Shown here piece by piece: positions 25,128 to 34,050 of a stretch of DNA of 64,000 nt (position 1 is the first letter of the stretch; every line of letters starts with the position of its first letter). The DNA is from Niastella vici (GTDB lineage: Bacteria; Bacteroidota; Bacteroidia; Chitinophagales; Chitinophagaceae). Where the stretch lies: positions 186,001 through 250,000 of the forward strand of contig NZ_LVYD01000001.1 of the NCBI RefSeq assembly GCF_002077945.1, in the 5' to 3' direction. A model generated the notes under the pieces. That model worked only from the letters and a program-made list of their open reading frames with translations, was not told where the DNA came from and ran no database searches. Both the position numbers and the translations under genes were made by a program.

Positions 25128-25865
25128 ATGAATCACACTCAACAAACATTCGGGGGCATGATCTTCGCCGCGGGTTTGGGTACCCGGTTCAAACCATGGA
25201 CCGATAAACATCCCAAAGCACTGGCAGTGGTGAATGGGAAAAGCCTGCTGCAACGCAATATTGAATACCTGCAACAATATGGCATTACCAATGTAGTGGT
25301 GAACGTGCATCATTTTGCTGGTCAGATCATCGATGCACTTAAAAAAAATAATGGCTGGGGCAGCGCCATCACCATCAGCGATGAAACCGATATGGTGTTG
25401 GAAACCGGTGGCGGTATCAAAAAAGCCGAACCGCTTTTTACCACCGAAAACATTGTGGTGATCAATGTCGATATTCTTACCGACCTCGACCTCGGTAAGC
25501 TCATTGCTTATCACCAGCAGATCAATCCTGTTTCAACCATCGCCATCACCAACAGGACCACTTCCCGTTATTTTCTTTTTGATGAACTCAACAACCTCTG
25601 CGGCTGGCGCAACACCAAAACCGGCGAAGAAAAGATCGCCCGCGCAGCGGCCACTTATATACCCAGGGCGTTCAGCGGTATACATGTGATCAGTAAAAGA
25701 ATGTTGCCCCTCATAAAACAACAGGGAAAATTCTCGATCGTTGACGTATATCTTGAACTCGCCGCTACGCATACCATAAAAGGATTCGATCACAGCGGCT
25801 CGCGGTTTATCGATGTTGGCAAGCCCGATTCAGTAGCCGAAGCAGAGTTATTGTTCAGCAAATAA
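25128..25865 (+). CDS. Sugar-1-phosphate nucleotidyltransferase, MurU-like
   Basis: A 245-residue nucleotidyltransferase. The GT-A signature GMIFAAGLGTRFKPWTDKHP (residues 10-29) and LETGGGIKKA match MurU, which makes UDP-MurNAc from MurNAc 1-phosphate in cell wall recycling, as well as small mannose-1-phosphate guanylyltransferases. Metal-site Asp residues occur in NVDILTDLD and FIDVGKPDS. I chose ATG 25128, 17 bases after nadB; an in-frame ATG at 25020 lies inside nadB and would add residues before the nucleotide motif. The kinase-RapZ fusion gene at 28838 looks like the AmgK partner expected in the MurU route. Confidence 0.8.
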   Translation: MNHTQQTFGGMIFAAGLGTRFKPWTDKHPKALAVVNGKSLLQRNIEYLQQYGITNVVVNVHHFAGQIIDALKKNNGWGSAITISDETDMVLETGGGIKKAEPLFTTENIVVINVDILTDLDLGKLIAYHQQINPVSTIAITNRTTSRYFLFDELNNLCGWRNTKTGEEKIARAAATYIPRAFSGIHVISKRMLPLIKQQGKFSIVDVYLELAATHTIKGFDHSGSRFIDVGKPDSVAEAELLFSK

Positions 25866-25978
25866 ATATTGCAGGTTTTTGCAGGCTGAAAGCCCCGCCA
25901 TACGGCTATTATTAAAAAATTATTAAACAGGTTCATCAATGGGCCTATGCAGTATCTTTATCACCTTAGTTACTGCAC

Positions 25979-28426
25979 ATGATAAAGACATCCATTCCTG
26001 CCATTTTCATTTTACTGTTGACCACTTTTGTTGCTTTTGCTCAACCTACACCCTATAACAGCAATTCTTCCGAAAAAGTAAAACTGTCGAATGGCTGGTA
26101 TCTTTCGCCAACAGGCCGGTCATTACCGCTGGGCGATCTGCCCCTGAACCTGGTTGTTTCCCCTTCAAAAAAATACCTGGCCGTAACAAATAACGGGCAA
26201 AGTGTGCAGTCGCTGCAACTGATCGATGCAAAGCATGAAAAAGTATTGTACAGCGAAATCATTCCCAAAAGCTGGTACGGGCTGCGGTTCTCTGCCGATG
26301 AAAAATTCCTCTATGCTTCAGGCGGCAACGATAACTGGATATTACAATACGCCATCACCGATAATAAACTGGTATTAAAAGACAGTATTATACTGGGTAA
26401 GAAATGGCCGGCTAAAATTTCACCGGCCGGTTTGGATATTGACGATGCAAAGAAGTTATTGTACGTGGTTACCCGCGAGAACAACAGTTTGTACATCATT
26501 GACCTTTCTACCAAAAAAATAGTACAACGCATACAGTTAACTGCCGAAGCGTTTACCTGTGTGCTATCGCCCGACAAAAAAGAACTGTACATTTCATTAT
26601 GGGGCGGCGATCAACTGATTGTGGTGAATACCGATAGCCGAACTGTTACCGATTCCATTCCGGTAGGCGATAACCCCAATGAGCTTTGCCTCACAAAAAA
26701 CGGTAAATACCTGTATGTTGCCAATGCCAATGACAACTCCGTTTCAGTGATAGATGTGGCGCAACGCAAAGTGATAGAAACGTTCAATACCGCTTTATAC
26801 GCCGATGCGCCCAATGGTTCTACCACCAACGGGCTGGCATTAAGCGCCAATGAAAAAACACTGTACATCGCCAATGCCGACAATAATTGTTTGGCCGTTT
26901 TTGATGTAACCAAACCCGCAGCCAGTTCATCAAAAGGATTTATACCCACCGGCTGGTACCCTACCAGCGTAAAAGTGATCGGCCGGAAAATATATGTTGC
27001 CAATGGCAAAGGCTTTTCTTCCCTGCCCAACCCCAATGGACCCAAGCCGGTTAAAACCCAGGAAGAAGTAAATTATCAACAGGGCGATAGCAAAAAGCCC
27101 ACAAACGTGCAATACATTGCCGGTTTATTCAAAGGCACATTAAGCATCATTGACGAACCGGCTGAAAAACAAATGGGCGCTTTTTCAAAGATGGTGTATG
27201 ACAATTCGCCTTATAACAAGGAAAAAGAATTGCATACGCAGGGCGAAGCCGGTAACCCGGTGCCTATGAAAATTGGTGATCCTTCCCCCATAAAGTATGT
27301 GTTCTATGTGATCAAGGAAAACCGCACCTACGACCAGGTGCTGGGCGATATATCCGAAGGCAATGGAGATAAAAAACTCGTATTGTTCGGTGAAAAAATA
27401 ACGCCTAACCTGCATGCCATTGCACGTGAATTTGTGTTGCTCGATAATTTTTATGTCGATGGCGAAGTAAGTGCCGATGGCCATAACTGGACCATGGGCG
27501 CCTATGCAACCGATTATCTCGAAAAAACCTGGCCTACCAGTTATGGCGGCCGTGGCGGCACCTATTCGGCTGAAGGTAACCGTGCCGTTGCCAATAATAA
27601 AAAAGGCTTTTTGTGGGACCACTGCCAACGGGCCGGCGTTAGCTTTCGCACCTATGGTGAGTTTGCCGACGACTACAAACCCAATATCCCTGTTTTAAAA
27701 GGGCATTTTTGTACCAGCTATACCGGCTGGGACCTGGCAACCCGCGATACCGTTCGTTTTTATCAATGGAAAAAAGATTTTGATTCGTTACTGGCCATAA
27801 ACCAACTGCCGCAGTTTAATTCAGTGCGTTTTGGCAATGACCATACAGAAGGCCTGCGCAAAGGAAGACCTACGCCTTTTGCACATGTTGCCGATAATGA
27901 CCTGGCAGTAGGTATGTTCATCGAGTACTTAAGTAAAAGCGCTATCTGGAACCAATGCGCCGTCTTTATCATTGAAGACGATGCGCAAAATGGCGCCGAC
28001 CATGTTGACGCCCATCGCAGCACGGCGTATGTGGCCGGTGGACTGGTAAAGCGTCATTTTGTTGATCATACCATGTACTCCACCTCATCCATGTTAAGAA
28101 CAATGGAGTTGATACTGCGCATTCCGCCCATGAGTCAGTACGATGCAGCCGCCACTCCCATGTGGAATTGCTTTACCACCACGCCCAACAGCACGCCATA
28201 CACTTCGCTATCTTCGAATATTGACCTCAACGAAAAAAATACGGCGGTCAACAAATGGCAGCAAAAGTCAGAAGCCTTTAACTTATTGAAAGAAGATGCG
28301 GTGCCCGACCTCGAATTCAATATCGTATTATGGCATGGCTTAAAAGGCGATGATATTCCCTTCCCCGGCCCCCGGCGGGCAGCCTTTGTGAAGTTGAACA
28401 AGGCAGATGAGGACGACGATGATTAA
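25979..28426 (+). CDS. YncE-like beta-propeller plus phosphoesterase, secreted
   Basis: An 815-residue protein with a signal peptide (PAIFILLLTTFVAFA). Residues about 40-390 contain YVTN-type propeller blades (for example KYLYVANANDNSVSVIDVAQ and TLYIANADNNCLAVFDV). From about 435 comes an alkaline phosphatase-superfamily phosphoesterase domain: YVFYVIKENRTYDQVLGD, DNFYVDGEVSADGHNW, and later FIIEDDAQNGADHVDAHRS with metal-binding Asp and His. The domain is related to acid phosphatase/phospholipase C-type esterases. It is probably periplasmic or outer-membrane attached. The C terminus ends in an acidic Asp/Glu tail. The substrate is unknown. Confidence 0.82.
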   Translation: MIKTSIPAIFILLLTTFVAFAQPTPYNSNSSEKVKLSNGWYLSPTGRSLPLGDLPLNLVVSPSKKYLAVTNNGQSVQSLQLIDAKHEKVLYSEIIPKSWYGLRFSADEKFLYASGGNDNWILQYAITDNKLVLKDSIILGKKWPAKISPAGLDIDDAKKLLYVVTRENNSLYIIDLSTKKIVQRIQLTAEAFTCVLSPDKKELYISLWGGDQLIVVNTDSRTVTDSIPVGDNPNELCLTKNGKYLYVANANDNSVSVIDVAQRKVIETFNTALYADAPNGSTTNGLALSANEKTLYIANADNNCLAVFDVTKPAASSSKGFIPTGWYPTSVKVIGRKIYVANGKGFSSLPNPNGPKPVKTQEEVNYQQGDSKKPTNVQYIAGLFKGTLSIIDEPAEKQMGAFSKMVYDNSPYNKEKELHTQGEAGNPVPMKIGDPSPIKYVFYVIKENRTYDQVLGDISEGNGDKKLVLFGEKITPNLHAIAREFVLLDNFYVDGEVSADGHNWTMGAYATDYLEKTWPTSYGGRGGTYSAEGNRAVANNKKGFLWDHCQRAGVSFRTYGEFADDYKPNIPVLKGHFCTSYTGWDLATRDTVRFYQWKKDFDSLLAINQLPQFNSVRFGNDHTEGLRKGRPTPFAHVADNDLAVGMFIEYLSKSAIWNQCAVFIIEDDAQNGADHVDAHRSTAYVAGGLVKRHFVDHTMYSTSSMLRTMELILRIPPMSQYDAAATPMWNCFTTTPNSTPYTSLSSNIDLNEKNTAVNKWQQKSEAFNLLKEDAVPDLEFNIVLWHGLKGDDIPFPGPRRAAFVKLNKADEDDDD

Positions 28427-28500
28427 AAAAATATGGCGGGAACCCAGGGCCTGAACTATTCGAGACTTTTGAATAGTTGCACCCAATTGCCAATTACAGG

Positions 28501-28632
28501 CGACTTATAGGGGAGTTATAGGGGAGTTATAGGGAACTTATAGGGATTATACTCGCTGGCTACTCGCCTGTAACTCGCTCGTAACTCGACTGCACCTCGC
28601 CTACACTTCGCCTGCACCCCGCATGCAAAACC
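28501..28632. repeat. Tandem array of twelve 11-bp units
   Basis: The 411-base gap 28427-28837 holds an array that can be cut without slippage into 11-mers from 28501: CGACTTATAGG, GGAGTTATAGG (twice), GAACTTATAGG, GATTATACTCG, CTGGCTACTCG, CCTGTAACTCG, CTCGTAACTCG, ACTGCACCTCG, CCTACACTTCG, CCTGCACCCCG, CATGCAAAACC. The unit changes gradually from a TTATAGG end to an ACTCG end. A small hairpin AACTATTC/GAATAGTT lies before it (28454-28478). After it, TTTG (28787-28790) and TACGTTAT, 19 bases on, are a poor promoter candidate for the next gene. No gene is supported in the gap. Confidence 0.8.
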
Positions 28633-28837
28633 CCGTCAGTACCCGGAATGTCACCGGCAGGTCCACCACTTATACCCTGACCCCGGTTCTTTTAGAGCCC
28701 TTGTTATGTGCTGCCAGCACCCGTTTTTCTTCCCCCTCAATCCTTATTGCATTCCACCCTCAATGGGGAAAATTTAACTGCGTTTTTTTGCACCCGCTCA
28801 TGATTTTATTACGTTATTTTTACTGACCAATAACACT

Positions 28838-30289
28838 ATGCAATCAATAATCGACGGAATCAATAAGCTCTATGCTGAGTGGAGCGGCTCAACCTGTGAA
28901 CGAATCGAGATCTTACCTCAATCCGGCTCCGACAGGCGATATTTTCGTATCCATACTCCTACCGGGACCTGCATTGCCACCCACGGCCATAACGTTCCCG
29001 AAAATGAGGCCTTCCTTTATTTCTCAGAACACTTTTATAATCAGCAGCTTCCAGTTCCTCAGATCTATGCTTTGGGAGAAGATAAAACGATCTATCTGCA
29101 GCAGGATTTCGGCGATGTGTCATTATTGAACCGGCTCGAGGCAGAAGGGTTTACCGAAAACATTTATGCTCTTTTTAAAAAGAGCCTGCACCAGCTGGCC
29201 CAGTTACAGATAAAAGGCCACGTGGGGCTCGATTACACCCGCTGCCTTACCAACCAGGAATTTGGCAAACAGGCTATTATGGCCGATCTCCTGTATTTTA
29301 AATACTATTTCCTGGATGCATTGCGTAAGCCCTACGACAAGCAAAAACTGATCGATGATTTTGAAGCGCTGAGTAACTACCTCACGCATACAGAGTATAA
29401 ATATTTCATGTTCCGCGACTTTCAGAGCCGCAACATTCTGGTATCGCCCGATGACTCGGTACATTTTATCGATTACCAGGGTGGCATGCAGGGCGCACCC
29501 CAATACGATGTGGCCAGTATGATATGGCAGGCAAGGGCCAATTTACCCGACGAGTGGAAGGAACGCCTGCTGAACGACTATATCGATTCTTTTGAACACA
29601 TCATGAACGAACAGGTTAACCGCGACCTGTTCAAAAGCCAGTATAACGGCTATGTGCTCATCAGGTTGCTGCAGGTTTTAGGCGCATACGGTTTCCGCGG
29701 ACTGTTTGAGCGGAAGGCCCAGTTCCTGACCAGCATACCGCAGGCGTTAAAAAACCTGCGCTCGTTTATCAACGACCAAAGCATGGGCATTGCCGTACCT
29801 GAATTCAGCAAAGTATTACAGGTTTGCGTAAGTGATGAGATCGTTGACCGGTTCACCCCATTGACCGCCGATGAGGAAACCCCGCTGGTAGTACGGGTAC
29901 AAAGCTTTTCATTTAAAAAAGGCCTTCCTACCGATCCTTCAGGCAATGGCGGTGGTTACGTATTCGACTGCCGGGGTATTTTAAACCCGGGCCGCATTGA
30001 ACAATTCAAAACCCAAACCGGCCGCGATAAAGGGGTGAAGGACTACCTGGAACAACAAACCCGTATGGCTGAGTTCCTGAACAGTGTATTCGACATCGTT
30101 GACATCTCGGTTGAAGATTATATCCGCCGCGGTTTCGAGAACCTTTCCGTAAGTTTTGGCTGTACCGGCGGCCAGCACCGCAGTGTTTATGCGGCCGATG
30201 CCCTGGCCCGCCACCTGCGCAATAAGTTCAGGGTTAAGGTAGAGTTAAAGCACGTGGAGCAGGAAGCGAAAAACTGGGTGAATGGTTGA
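28838..30289 (+). CDS. AmgK-like sugar kinase fused to a RapZ C-terminal domain
   Basis: A 483-residue protein with two parts. Residues about 1-310 are an aminoglycoside phosphotransferase-type kinase: SGSDRRYFRI in the N lobe, the catalytic loop MFRDFQSRNIL near 190 and the metal Asp in HFIDYQGG near 210; the closest functional relatives are AmgK-like MurNAc/GlcNAc anomeric kinases. Residues about 350-480 match the RapZ C-terminal domain: SFSFKKGLP, YVFDCRGILNPG, TGRD, and SFGCTGGQHRSVYAADALA. In E. coli this RapZ domain binds glucosamine 6-phosphate and an sRNA. The N-terminal RapZ P-loop domain is absent. A MurU-like enzyme is encoded 3 kb upstream. Confidence 0.85.
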   Translation: MQSIIDGINKLYAEWSGSTCERIEILPQSGSDRRYFRIHTPTGTCIATHGHNVPENEAFLYFSEHFYNQQLPVPQIYALGEDKTIYLQQDFGDVSLLNRLEAEGFTENIYALFKKSLHQLAQLQIKGHVGLDYTRCLTNQEFGKQAIMADLLYFKYYFLDALRKPYDKQKLIDDFEALSNYLTHTEYKYFMFRDFQSRNILVSPDDSVHFIDYQGGMQGAPQYDVASMIWQARANLPDEWKERLLNDYIDSFEHIMNEQVNRDLFKSQYNGYVLIRLLQVLGAYGFRGLFERKAQFLTSIPQALKNLRSFINDQSMGIAVPEFSKVLQVCVSDEIVDRFTPLTADEETPLVVRVQSFSFKKGLPTDPSGNGGGYVFDCRGILNPGRIEQFKTQTGRDKGVKDYLEQQTRMAEFLNSVFDIVDISVEDYIRRGFENLSVSFGCTGGQHRSVYAADALARHLRNKFRVKVELKHVEQEAKNWVNG

Positions 30290-30364
30290 GAATCAATTAA
30301 CCACAAAGTGCGTTGGATAAACGGCAAACTTTGAGCCTGGTTCTGCGAAAAGGCAACTAACTAC

Positions 30365-30372
30365 TATCTTTG
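30365..30372 (+). promoter_or_regulatory. -7 promoter element touching the acyltransferase start
   Basis: TATCTTTG fits TAnnTTTG and ends seven bases before the ATG at 30379, so the transcript should begin at or next to the start codon. The in-frame TTG at 30370 is part of the box. TCTG at 30342-30345 is a weak -33 match 19 bases upstream. Confidence 0.6.
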
Positions 30373-30378
30373 CAGCCC

Positions 30379-31260
30379 ATGTATTACATTGTTTACGGTT
30401 TATTGTACCTGATTTCGTTATTGCCCCTGCGCGTATTGTATATTTTGTCAGATGCCTTTTATGTACTGGTCTATCGCATATTAGGTTATCGCCGCAAAGT
30501 AGTGCTCGACAACCTGCAAATCGCATTTCCAGAGAAAACCCTGGCCGAACGAAAAAAGATCGCCAGCAAATTCTACCATAATTTTATCGATTCCATTATA
30601 GAAAGCCTGAAAATGGTTTCAGCCAGTGATGCTTATATCAAAAAAAGGGTAAGCGGTAACTGGGAAGTGTTGAATGATCTTTATAAAACCGGCCGCAGCT
30701 GCCAAATACACCTGGGTCATACGTTCAACTGGGAATGGGCCAACCTGGTGGGGGCCAAAGCCATGCATTATACCTTTTTGGGTGTTTATATGCCCATTAA
30801 GAACAAAACCTTCGACCGGTTATTCAGACATCTCCGCAGCAAATCAGGCTCCGTATTATTGCCGGCCACCGAAATGCGTACGGCCATGCTTCCCTGGCGC
30901 AACAAACAATACTGTATTGGCCTGGTAGCCGATCAGTCACCCTCAGCGGCCGAAAAAAGCTTCTGGTGTAACTTTTTTGGAAAACCAACCGGCTTTGTAC
31001 CCGGCCCCGAAACAGGCGCCCGCGCAAACAATATCCCGGTTGTTTTTGCCAATATTGAAAAGCCCAGGCGGGGTTATTATAAAGTGGTGTTTACCCTGGC
31101 CGAAGACCAGCCTTCCTCGTTGAAAAGAGGCGAACTTACCCTGCGTTATGCCCGCTATCTGGAGCAAGTGATTAAACAACAACCCGATATGTGGTTGTGG
31201 AGCCATCGCCGCTGGAAAAAAGACTGGAATGAAGAATGGAGAAAAAACTGGGTTGAATAA
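30379..31260 (+). CDS. Lipid A biosynthesis-type acyltransferase (LpxL/HtrB family)
   Basis: A 293-residue membrane-associated lysophospholipid acyltransferase-fold protein. An N-terminal hydrophobic segment (YIVYGLLYLISLLPLRVLYIL) anchors it to the inner membrane. The catalytic HX4[DE] motif is HTFNWE near residue 115, followed by FLGVYMPIKN and the GLVADQSPS segment with the conserved DQ near 185. It probably transfers a secondary acyl chain to lipid A or another lipid. ATG 30379 is preferred over the TTG at 30370 because the TTG lies in the -7 box. The Trp/Lys/Arg-rich C terminus (MWLWSHRRWKKDW) is typical of the family. Confidence 0.86.
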   Translation: MYYIVYGLLYLISLLPLRVLYILSDAFYVLVYRILGYRRKVVLDNLQIAFPEKTLAERKKIASKFYHNFIDSIIESLKMVSASDAYIKKRVSGNWEVLNDLYKTGRSCQIHLGHTFNWEWANLVGAKAMHYTFLGVYMPIKNKTFDRLFRHLRSKSGSVLLPATEMRTAMLPWRNKQYCIGLVADQSPSAAEKSFWCNFFGKPTGFVPGPETGARANNIPVVFANIEKPRRGYYKVVFTLAEDQPSSLKRGELTLRYARYLEQVIKQQPDMWLWSHRRWKKDWNEEWRKNWVE

Positions 31261-31619
31261 AATAACGCCCCTCTCATCTATTTGAGTTTATAATTGTTGA
31301 GTCCCGCAAGGACCAATTTAAAGATCAGCACAACTATCTTCCTGTAAATAATTGCATTAAAACACAGCACATTTTATTTCGGTTATTCTAACCGTAGTAA
31401 ATGACTGGTTGAACATTTATATTCTCACTCAAACAGGTTACTGTTTTGTTAAGTTGATACTGATTATGATCAGCAACAGCTGTCATACTCTGCACACAGA
31501 GATGATAAAATGTTTCTTACAACTGGTAACATTTCGATTAAGAACTTAATCCTGATCAATTTCTTTTATAGGGTTACACCTAGTAACTATAACGGACATT
31601 GGAAAAGGTAGTATTACGG

Positions 31620-31651
31620 TTGTTGAATATAAATGAAAGTCCTAATTTTGA
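31620..31651 (+). promoter_or_regulatory. Promoter of the response regulator gene, in a 528-base gap
   Basis: TTTG (31620-31623), 20 bases, then TAATTTTG (31644-31651) is a full match to the Bacteroidota consensus. It predicts a leader of about 130 bases before the ATG at 31789. The rest of the gap (31261-31788) has no gene I can support, only short palindromes: CGGTTA-TTC-TAACCG (about 31379-31393), CTGATtatgATCAG and GTTACacctaGTAAC. Confidence 0.7.
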
Positions 31652-31788
31652 AAGAAGAGGGCCATCAGATCATTAGCAGACCAGGCCCTGGTACTCAATG
31701 CACGAATCAAATCTTACCAGTATCCCCCGAATAGGAACTACGTGACTCTTTTCCCTACCCTTTTTCTCACCATAAACCCTTAACCATT

Positions 31789-32448
31789 ATGCTAAAGACT
31801 AATGCCAGCGTGGCTATTGTAGATGATCACATTCTGCTACGCAACGGACTTGTAAATCTTATCCGGGGCCTCGAGACGTATGCGGTTCTTTTTGAAGCCA
31901 GTACCGGAAAAGAGATCTTCAAACAACTACGACCCAGATTACCAGGCATTGCACTACTCGACGTGAATATGCCATTGCGGGATGGATATGAAACAGCCTG
32001 GTGGCTAAAACGAAATTACCCTGGTATCAAGATCCTCGCACTATCATCATACGATAATGAGAATTCTGTGATCCGTATGATGAAAAATGGCGCCAAAGGT
32101 TTTATCCTGAAAGATGTTGACCCCCTGGAGTTTCGCCGGGCGCTCGATGCATTAACACGCAAAGGATTCTATTCCTCAGAACTGATCACCGGTAAACTCA
32201 TACACGCTGTTAGCCAGTTAGATGAACCAGATGAAGCCCTGAAAGGCCTTGTATCGCTCAATGCCAGGGAGATAGATTTTTTAAAACTGGTTTGCACCGA
32301 AATGACCTATAAGGAAATAGCAGAAAAAATGTACCTCAGCGCCCGCACTATTGATGGTTACCGCGATGCCTTATTTGAGAAACTGAATGTTAAAAGCCGG
32401 GTTGGACTTGTTTTATACGCTATCAAGAATAACATAGTGAATGTGTAG
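31789..32448 (+). CDS. NarL/FixJ-type response regulator
   Basis: A 219-residue two-domain regulator. The receiver domain (about 8-125) has the acidic pair VDDH, the phospho-acceptor Asp in ALLDVNMPLRDG (about 56) and the Lys in GFILKDVDP (about 107). The LuxR-type helix-turn-helix (about 150-215) includes LNAREIDFLKLVCTEMTYKEIA and LSARTIDGYRDALFEKL, the usual recognition helix. No histidine kinase gene is adjacent, so the partner must be encoded elsewhere. A consensus promoter and an unusually long leader precede it. A strong hairpin separates it from the converging persulfide gene. Confidence 0.9.
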   Translation: MLKTNASVAIVDDHILLRNGLVNLIRGLETYAVLFEASTGKEIFKQLRPRLPGIALLDVNMPLRDGYETAWWLKRNYPGIKILALSSYDNENSVIRMMKNGAKGFILKDVDPLEFRRALDALTRKGFYSSELITGKLIHAVSQLDEPDEALKGLVSLNAREIDFLKLVCTEMTYKEIAEKMYLSARTIDGYRDALFEKLNVKSRVGLVLYAIKNNIVNV

Positions 32449-32473
32449 CAGCAGCGAATAGTTATAGGAAAAC

Positions 32474-32524
32474 AAAAAGCCTATAAGAAATTGAGCAATT
32501 ACTCAGTTCCTTACAGGCTTTTAT
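32474..32524. terminator. Bidirectional terminator, response regulator / persulfide enzyme
   Basis: AAAAGCCTATAAGAAATTGAG and CTCAGTTCCTTACAGGCTTTT form a 21-bp stem with three imperfect positions around a 6-base loop, with T-rich flanks on both strands. It lies between two converging genes. Confidence 0.82.
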
Positions 32525-32542
32525 TTATAACCGGGTAACCCG

Positions 32543-33949
32543 TTAGTTCAACACACTGCTATCTTTCACGATCTCAATACCTTGCTGTAAACGAATGGCA
32601 TTAAAACCACCCAATACATTCCGCAGGTTGTGAATGCCCTGCCGCTTCATCAGCGAAGCAGCAATAACGCTGCGATAACCGCTGCCGCAATACAGGTACA
32701 GGTTCTGCAACTCATCAATATTGGCCATTGAACCGGGATCGGTGAGTTCATTTAAAGGAATGTTTACTGCGCCCCGCACGTGACCGTCGGCAAACTCTGC
32801 TTCACGGCGCACGTCAACTGCTACAAGATGATCATCGTAGGGCAGGTCCATGGCCAGTTCATCAACCTCAACGTCAATGATCAGGTCAATTGCTGAGCCA
32901 GCCTGGCGCCAGGCTTGTATGCCACCCGCCAGGTAACCATGTATTTGTGAGAACCCAACCCGGGCCAGGCGAACAACGCTTTCCCTTTCCTGGCCATTCT
33001 CAGTTACCAGTATGATCGGTTTATTGAAGGGTAACAGGCTACCGGCCCATTCAGCAAAACGCCCTTCAAGGCCAATGCTGATAGAACCCGGAACAAATGC
33101 TGCGGTGAAATCACCCGCACTGCGGGTATCGAGTATGATGGTATCTTCCTGTTCCATCCATTTTTTGAAATCGGCGGGGGTAAGGGGTATCAACGCCGTT
33201 TCCAGTATCTTCTCCAGGCTGTCATAGCCTTCCTTATTGATTCGCGCGTTAATGGGGAAATACGATGGGGCAGCCGGCAAATCGGCCGTAACGGCCTTTA
33301 TAAACGCTTCACGCTCCTGCGGTTGCAGGGCATAGTTGTTTGCTTTTTCTTCCCCAATTGTACTTGAGGTGGCCGGGCCAAGATTTTTGCCGCAATTACT
33401 ACCCGGACCATGGGCCGGATAAACGATCACCGCATCGGGCAGGCTGGCTAATTTCTGGTTTAATGAATCGTATAACAGAGAAGCCAGCTCTTCCTTGTCG
33501 AGATTACCACTGCTAAGGTCGGGGCGGCCTACTTCACCCACAAACAGCGTATCGCCGGTAAACACCGCATGGGGTTCACCGTTTTCGCCGCGCAGCAGGT
33601 AACAGGTGCTTTCTATGGTATGACCGGGGGTGTGTAACACTTCAATAGCCGCTTTACCCAATTGAAATGTTTCACCGTCTTTAGCCAGGTGTATGGGAAA
33701 ACTGGTTTCTGTATTGGGACCGTAAACAATGGGCGCACCGGTTGCTTTTTGCAGATCGAGGTGGCCACTTACAAAATCGGCGTGAAAATGGGTTTCGAAG
33801 ATGTATTTTATCTCAGCCTTCCGTTCCCGGGCCAGCTGTACATAACTATCTATATCTCTGAGGGGGTCAATAATTGCCGCAACTCCATCACTTTCAATGT
33901 AATAGGCTGCTTCGCTGAGGCAGCCGGTATACAATTGCTTAATAAACAT
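32543..33949 (-). CDS. CstB-like persulfide dioxygenase with pseudo-rhodanese and rhodanese domains
   Basis: A 468-residue protein. The N-terminal metallo-beta-lactamase domain (about 1-235) has ETHFHADFVSGH, which is characteristic of ETHE1-type persulfide dioxygenases, plus HTPGHT and VYPAHGPGS. Two rhodanese domains follow. The first (about 265-350) lacks the catalytic Cys (VTENGQE at that place); the second (about 370-460) has it (LYCGSGYRS). This MBL, pseudo-rhodanese, rhodanese order is that of CstB, which clears sulfide-derived persulfides to thiosulfate. I start at ATG 33949, because the in-frame TTG at 33967 lies in the -7 box. An ArsR regulator gene lies just upstream. Confidence 0.85.
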   Translation of the reverse strand: MFIKQLYTGCLSEAAYYIESDGVAAIIDPLRDIDSYVQLARERKAEIKYIFETHFHADFVSGHLDLQKATGAPIVYGPNTETSFPIHLAKDGETFQLGKAAIEVLHTPGHTIESTCYLLRGENGEPHAVFTGDTLFVGEVGRPDLSSGNLDKEELASLLYDSLNQKLASLPDAVIVYPAHGPGSNCGKNLGPATSSTIGEEKANNYALQPQEREAFIKAVTADLPAAPSYFPINARINKEGYDSLEKILETALIPLTPADFKKWMEQEDTIILDTRSAGDFTAAFVPGSISIGLEGRFAEWAGSLLPFNKPIILVTENGQERESVVRLARVGFSQIHGYLAGGIQAWRQAGSAIDLIIDVEVDELAMDLPYDDHLVAVDVRREAEFADGHVRGAVNIPLNELTDPGSMANIDELQNLYLYCGSGYRSVIAASLMKRQGIHNLRNVLGGFNAIRLQQGIEIVKDSSVLN

Positions 33950-33964
33950 GTAGTCTTTTTTGGG

Positions 33965-33972
33965 CAAAAATA
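33965..33972 (-). promoter_or_regulatory. -7 promoter element of the persulfide gene
   Basis: On the minus strand TATTTTTG fits TAnnTTTG and ends 15 bases before the ATG at 33949. Its last three bases read TTG in frame with the gene, creating a false upstream start. A TTTG lies 24 bases further up, longer than the usual spacing. Confidence 0.62.
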
Positions 33973-33983
33973 CACCATAACAA

Positions 33984-34016
33984 GTTAACCCGTAGCCAAA
34001 TGGGCTACAGGTTAAC
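33984..34016 (-). terminator. Hairpin between the ArsR and persulfide genes
   Basis: GTTAACCCGTAGCC and GGCTACAGGTTAAC form a 14-bp stem with one mismatch and a 5-base loop. It can end the ArsR transcript on the minus strand although its T-run is short; it could also be an operator for the persulfide gene, whose -7 box starts 12 bases away. Confidence 0.5.
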
Positions 34017-34050
34017 TGTTTTAAAAACTAAATTTGTCGTCTCCGTCTTA

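Noticed and set aside
28501-28632. CRISPR-like look of the tandem arrays
   Set aside because: Units are 11 or 21 bp with no unique spacers, and no cas gene is near, so they are not CRISPR arrays.
31261-31788. Possible riboswitch or tRNA in the long leader of the response regulator
   Set aside because: I looked for tRNA arms (GTTC-A-TCC type) and known riboswitch boxes and saw neither; only short palindromes and a promoter.
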